Below are positions 60,522 to 64,000 of a DNA stretch of 64,000 nucleotides, piece by piece. A program made the position numbers and the translations under genes. The stretch lies in assembly GCA_017559135.1 (NCBI GenBank), contig JAFYSZ010000006.1:186001-250000 (forward strand), written 5' to 3'. The stretch is from Bacteroidales bacterium. GTDB lineage: Bacteria > Bacteroidota > Bacteroidia > Bacteroidales > P3. Under the pieces are notes generated by a model. It was given only the letters and a program-made list of their open reading frames with translations, did not search any database and was not told where the DNA came from. Position 1 is the first letter of the stretch, and the number at the start of each line of letters is the position of its first letter.

Positions 60522-61391
60522 ATGTATTATATAAAGTTAAATGTTTCTCTTTCGCACAATCAGGAGTGGAAAGAGGAAAGTTATTGGATTGCAGATGTGT
60601 TTAAAGACTCGCTTATTGCAATCGGTTTTGATAGTTTTGTAGATACCGAAAGCGGATTTGAGGCATATTGCCCTGAGGAGAAGTATTTTTTTGAGCAAGT
60701 AAAGCAATGTGCAGAGGAAAGTTTAGGTTTTGTTGATAATTTGGAGATTTCCTACTTGGAAGAAAAGATTGAACAAAAGGATTGGAACGCTGAATGGGAA
60801 AAAGACTATCCTTCTGTTAGGTTTGGAGAGTTTTGTGTTGTTCGTCCGCCGTTTAATCCCGAGCAAGAGGGGGTAAAATATGATATTATCATAGAACCGA
60901 AAATGTCTTTCGGCACAGCACATCATCAAACAACGTCTTTGATTATTGATTTCATATCAAAAGAAAATATTGCAGGCAAAAGAATTATGGATATGGGTTG
61001 CGGAACAGGTGTTTTCGCAATTCTTTCTATGAAAATGGGTGCCGAATATGCCAAAGCAATAGATATTGATGTTTGGGCGGCAGAAAACGCAAAAGAAAAC
61101 GCAAATAAAAACTCTGTTTCAGTAGATGTGCTTTTAGGAGATGCAAGTTTGCTTTCGGAAAATGAGAAGTTTGATATTTTCTTTGCAAATATAAATCGCA
61201 ATATCCTTTTGGCAGATATGCAAACCTACTCTAACTCCATTCAAGAGGGTGGAGTATTGTTTTTAAGTGGCTTTTACTCACAAGATGTTGCAATTTTGGA
61301 AGCAGAATGCAAAGAATTTGGTTTGGAATTGACCGATGTAGAAACAAAAGATAATTGGGCAGCAATGCGACTTGTTAAAAAAAATAAATAA
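60522..61391 (+). CDS. prmA: Ribosomal protein L11 methyltransferase
   Basis: This 289-residue protein begins MYYIKLNVSLSHNQEWKEES. It has the N-terminal PrmA substrate-binding domain, then FGTAHHQTTSLII, the SAM motif MDMGCGTGVFAILSMKMGA and FDIFFANINRNILL, the NPPY-like position. It trimethylates ribosomal protein L11. The ATG at 60522 is chosen, one base after tpiA; an upstream in-frame ATG lies inside tpiA. Confidence 0.93.
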   Translation: MYYIKLNVSLSHNQEWKEESYWIADVFKDSLIAIGFDSFVDTESGFEAYCPEEKYFFEQVKQCAEESLGFVDNLEISYLEEKIEQKDWNAEWEKDYPSVRFGEFCVVRPPFNPEQEGVKYDIIIEPKMSFGTAHHQTTSLIIDFISKENIAGKRIMDMGCGTGVFAILSMKMGAEYAKAIDIDVWAAENAKENANKNSVSVDVLLGDASLLSENEKFDIFFANINRNILLADMQTYSNSIQEGGVLFLSGFYSQDVAILEAECKEFGLELTDVETKDNWAAMRLVKKNK

Positions 61392-61400
61392 ATCAAAAGA

Positions 61401-64000
61401 ATGAGAAAATTATTAAGCAGTTCCATATTACTTGTTTTTCTTTTAATAGGAGCAATTAATGTAAACGCTCAGAAATTTAAAGGATTTTCTGGGCAAGCAG
61501 ATAGTTATATCGGCGAACTTAAAGAGTTGATGAACTCTGATGTGAATTTAAAATCCGATGCCAAGAAAAATTTTCAAGAATTGTTGAATAACTTTGAACA
61601 ATCTTGGGCAAATATCAATGTGCAAAGTAGAAAAGATATTGCAAAACTATCACAAAGTATGTATAAGAAAAACATTAAAATAAGGAATGGCTTATCGGAA
61701 TTTCTTAAAACGCAAATCGCTTTTCAATCTTCACAACAATCGCCTGAGAGTTATACTCAATGGTTGAAATCTATGCAGAATTGTATAGAAAATCATAATA
61801 TTAAAATCTTTAATCAAATAGTTGAAAATACTTTATTGCTACTTGAAGAAGGTTATTTATATAAATCTAAAACTGATGCTTGGTATATTGGCGAAAGTGG
61901 AGGATTTGTATTTAGAGAAGACAAAGAACGAGGAGCGTATGCAGAGTTTACAAGCGAAATAGACCTAACTTATAGTTCAAATCAAGATTCTAATGTTATA
62001 TATTCTACATTAGGTCGCTTATATCTTAAAGATAGTTATTGGGAAGGTAAAGGCGGAATAGTAAATTGGAGTAAATTAGGATTACCACAAGATGATGTTT
62101 ATGTGGAACTAAGTACTTATTCTGCAAATCTAAATCGTGCATATTTATTTGCTGATAGTGTTTCGTTTACAAACAAGAATTATTTTTCTTATAAGTTGAA
62201 AGGTAGTTTTGAAGACAGATGTAGTAGTAAGAAATCAAAGGAAACTTATCCTAAATTCGTTTCATACGAAAAGGCAGAGATGATAAAAAATCTTTATCCC
62301 GATGTTGATTATGTTGGAGGCTTTACTCAACAAGGAGGAACAATACTTGGAACAGGCGATGTGGTAACTCCTGCTGAGCTTCGCTTTTATAAAAATGGTA
62401 AAATTTACGTTAGAGCCTCAGCAATTGAGCATCCTTTTAGTAGAGATGGTATAATCACAAAAGATTGTAAAGTTACAATTTACACAAATCAAGATTCAAT
62501 ATATCACCCGAGCACAAAACTGAATTTTAATAAATCAACTCGTCAATTATCTTTTACAGATTACAGAGAAGGTATATCTGCTAGTCCTTGGGTTGATAGT
62601 TATCATTGCGTGGATATTTACACCGAAGCAGTATATGTACATTTAGATGACACGAAAATAGAATTTAGTGCGATAAGAGGTCCAAAACGTGAAGCTTTTG
62701 CAGTAATTGAAAGTAATAATTACTATTCTGAAAATAAATGGAAAGAACTTCAAGGAATAGAATCGGTGAATCCGTTGCATAGAGTTAAGCAATTTACAGA
62801 CAAATACCAAAAAAATGAATTTACAGTAAAGCAATTTGCAAAATTTATCAATTTAGATCAAACGCAAGCAAAGTTAATGCTGATGAATTTGGCTTTAAAT
62901 GGATTTATTGTCTATGAAAGTTATAGAGAAACAGCAATAGTTAAACAAAAATTATATGACTATATTCTTTCAAAATCTAAAAAAATAGATTACGATGCTT
63001 TGAGATTTGTTTCTGCAATAAAGGGAGAACCAAATATTGTATTGAATACCACAGATATGGACTTGCAAATGAGAGGTATAAAGACATTTACTCTAAGCGA
63101 TACACACAATGTTATAATCCGTCCAAACAATGGAGCGATTAAAATGAAGAAAAATAGAGATTTTGAGTTTGACGGAGAAATCAAAGCAGGATTAGTTAGG
63201 TTGAATGGTAAGAATTACAAATTCTCATACGATAATTTCTCTCTTGATTTACCAGATGTAGATAGTTTAAACTTCTATGTACATTTATTTGAAGACACAA
63301 CAAAGTTTGTGATGTTGCAAACACCAATTCAAGACTTGCAATGTAAACTCGTAATAGATGCTCCAAACAACAAGAGTAGTATTAAAAAATTAAAAAACTA
63401 TCCAATCCTATCTTCATTGAACGAAAGTTATGTCTATTATGACTATGAAAATATACAAGATGGCGTTTATAAACGAGATAGCTTCTATTATAAAGTAGAT
63501 CCTTTTGAAGTAAAAAATCTATACCGATTCCGAACAGATAGTATCTTCTTTACAGGAGTATTTAAGTCGGCAGGAATTTTTGAAGACATAGATCAACCAC
63601 TTCAAGTTATGAGAGACTATTCTCTTGGCTTTAAAATAGAAACCCCATCAGCAGGAATGCCAACCTATGGAGGCAAAGGACAAATTTATAAGTCAGTAGA
63701 TTTGAGTTGTAACGGTCTTTTAGCAACAGGATACTTAGATTACCTTGCTTCAAGAACACATTCTAAGAAATTTGTCTTCCACCCAGACTCAATGTTCTGC
63801 GAAACACAAAAATTTAATACCTTCTCAAAAGGAGCTGTTGGGGCAAGCGTAGCATTTGCTGATGCAACCACAACCATAGCACAAGAAAGTTGGTATCCAA
63901 AATCTGATTATATGTTAATAGAACAAAAAACCGAACCATTTGCTATGTATGATTCGGCTGCTGTTCATAGTGGTTCGTTAATAGTTTCGCCAAAAGGATT
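61401..64000 (+). CDS. Large secreted protein, N-terminal part (cut by window edge)
   Basis: An open frame of 866 codons begins with the signal peptide MRKLLSSSILLVFLLIGAIN (continuing VNAQ) and continues to the window edge with no stop. Residues 30-110 are helical (KELMNSDVNLKSDAKKNFQE). The middle and later parts are beta-rich with VVTPAELRFYKNGKIYVRAS and repeated short aromatic strands. I do not recognise it. Similar long uncharacterised exported proteins occur in Bacteroidales; a periplasmic or outer-membrane-associated location is inferred. It starts 9 bases after prmA. Confidence 0.75.
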   Translation, partial: MRKLLSSSILLVFLLIGAINVNAQKFKGFSGQADSYIGELKELMNSDVNLKSDAKKNFQELLNNFEQSWANINVQSRKDIAKLSQSMYKKNIKIRNGLSEFLKTQIAFQSSQQSPESYTQWLKSMQNCIENHNIKIFNQIVENTLLLLEEGYLYKSKTDAWYIGESGGFVFREDKERGAYAEFTSEIDLTYSSNQDSNVIYSTLGRLYLKDSYWEGKGGIVNWSKLGLPQDDVYVELSTYSANLNRAYLFADSVSFTNKNYFSYKLKGSFEDRCSSKKSKETYPKFVSYEKAEMIKNLYPDVDYVGGFTQQGGTILGTGDVVTPAELRFYKNGKIYVRASAIEHPFSRDGIITKDCKVTIYTNQDSIYHPSTKLNFNKSTRQLSFTDYREGISASPWVDSYHCVDIYTEAVYVHLDDTKIEFSAIRGPKREAFAVIESNNYYSENKWKELQGIESVNPLHRVKQFTDKYQKNEFTVKQFAKFINLDQTQAKLMLMNLALNGFIVYESYRETAIVKQKLYDYILSKSKKIDYDALRFVSAIKGEPNIVLNTTDMDLQMRGIKTFTLSDTHNVIIRPNNGAIKMKKNRDFEFDGEIKAGLVRLNGKNYKFSYDNFSLDLPDVDSLNFYVHLFEDTTKFVMLQTPIQDLQCKLVIDAPNNKSSIKKLKNYPILSSLNESYVYYDYENIQDGVYKRDSFYYKVDPFEVKNLYRFRTDSIFFTGVFKSAGIFEDIDQPLQVMRDYSLGFKIETPSAGMPTYGGKGQIYKSVDLSCNGLLATGYLDYLASRTHSKKFVFHPDSMFCETQKFNTFSKGAVGASVAFADATTTIAQESWYPKSDYMLIEQKTEPFAMYDSAAVHSGSLIVSPKG

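Overview
This AT-rich window looks like a chromosomal segment of a Bacteroidota (Bacteroidales-type) bacterium. The evidence is the TAnnTTTG -7 promoter element with an upstream TTTG seen before many genes, a gliding/type IX-secretion C-terminal sorting domain, BspA-like leucine-rich repeats, a BtuB-BtuG corrinoid uptake pair, an HU-HIG plus 'smalltalk' pair, type B ribosomal protein L31, a fused FtcD cyclodeaminase and a PF14121-type putative porin.

Layout. (1) 1-9000 is an accessory region. It holds a type I restriction operon on the minus strand (hsdR, start of hsdM), a replication-like cassette (two small HTH proteins, an AEP primase-zinc-helicase fusion, smalltalk, HU-HIG) and a HigB-like/ImmA-IrrE toxin-antitoxin-like pair. 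The second HTH gene carries three exact 21-bp-spaced palindromic repeats followed by a very AT-rich stretch, the layout of lambda O/ori-lambda. (2) 9000-12400 is a cobalamin-riboswitch-controlled btuB-btuG operon. (3) 12400-28400 is housekeeping: DUF349 protein, L31, GlmU-like protein, lon, sufS, yigZ, dnaA, then a five-gene operon of Na/Pi symporter, lpdA, rfbC, recQ and a glycosyltransferase. (4) 28400-37130 holds a BspA-like secreted protein, aroQ/thioredoxin-like/beta-CASP MBL, a lipoprotein with GH25 lysozyme and serA-like dehydrogenase, xseA-xseB and ftcD. (5) 37130-42350 has a repeat-rich intergenic region, a WD40 lipoprotein of near-identical repeats, a decayed DUF1016 nuclease gene beside a remnant of a second porin gene, then the intact porin and trxB. 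(6) 42350-52930 has a TPM-domain protein, lemA, parC, a secreted protein, rnhA and a 1309-residue T9SS cargo. (7) 52900-64000 has DUF2156 and GNAT proteins, ispH, recF, a DUF721 protein, a flippase, a family 9 glycosyltransferase, tpiA, prmA and the start of a large secreted protein.

The most unusual signal is a dispersed, degenerate repeat with an exact 21-nt period and units ending in TTTCTATG, CTCTATG or TTTCTTTG. It forms arrays in at least three intergenic regions (37402-37506, 52834-52917, 59653-59715). It also occurs inside two reading frames, as heptapeptide repeats in the TPM protein (42950-43054) and, in the opposite orientation, in SufS (18857-18919). Because 21 is both a multiple of three and about two helical turns, it can sit in a gene without breaking the frame and would phase its A/T tracts with the helix. 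I do not recognise it as a described element.
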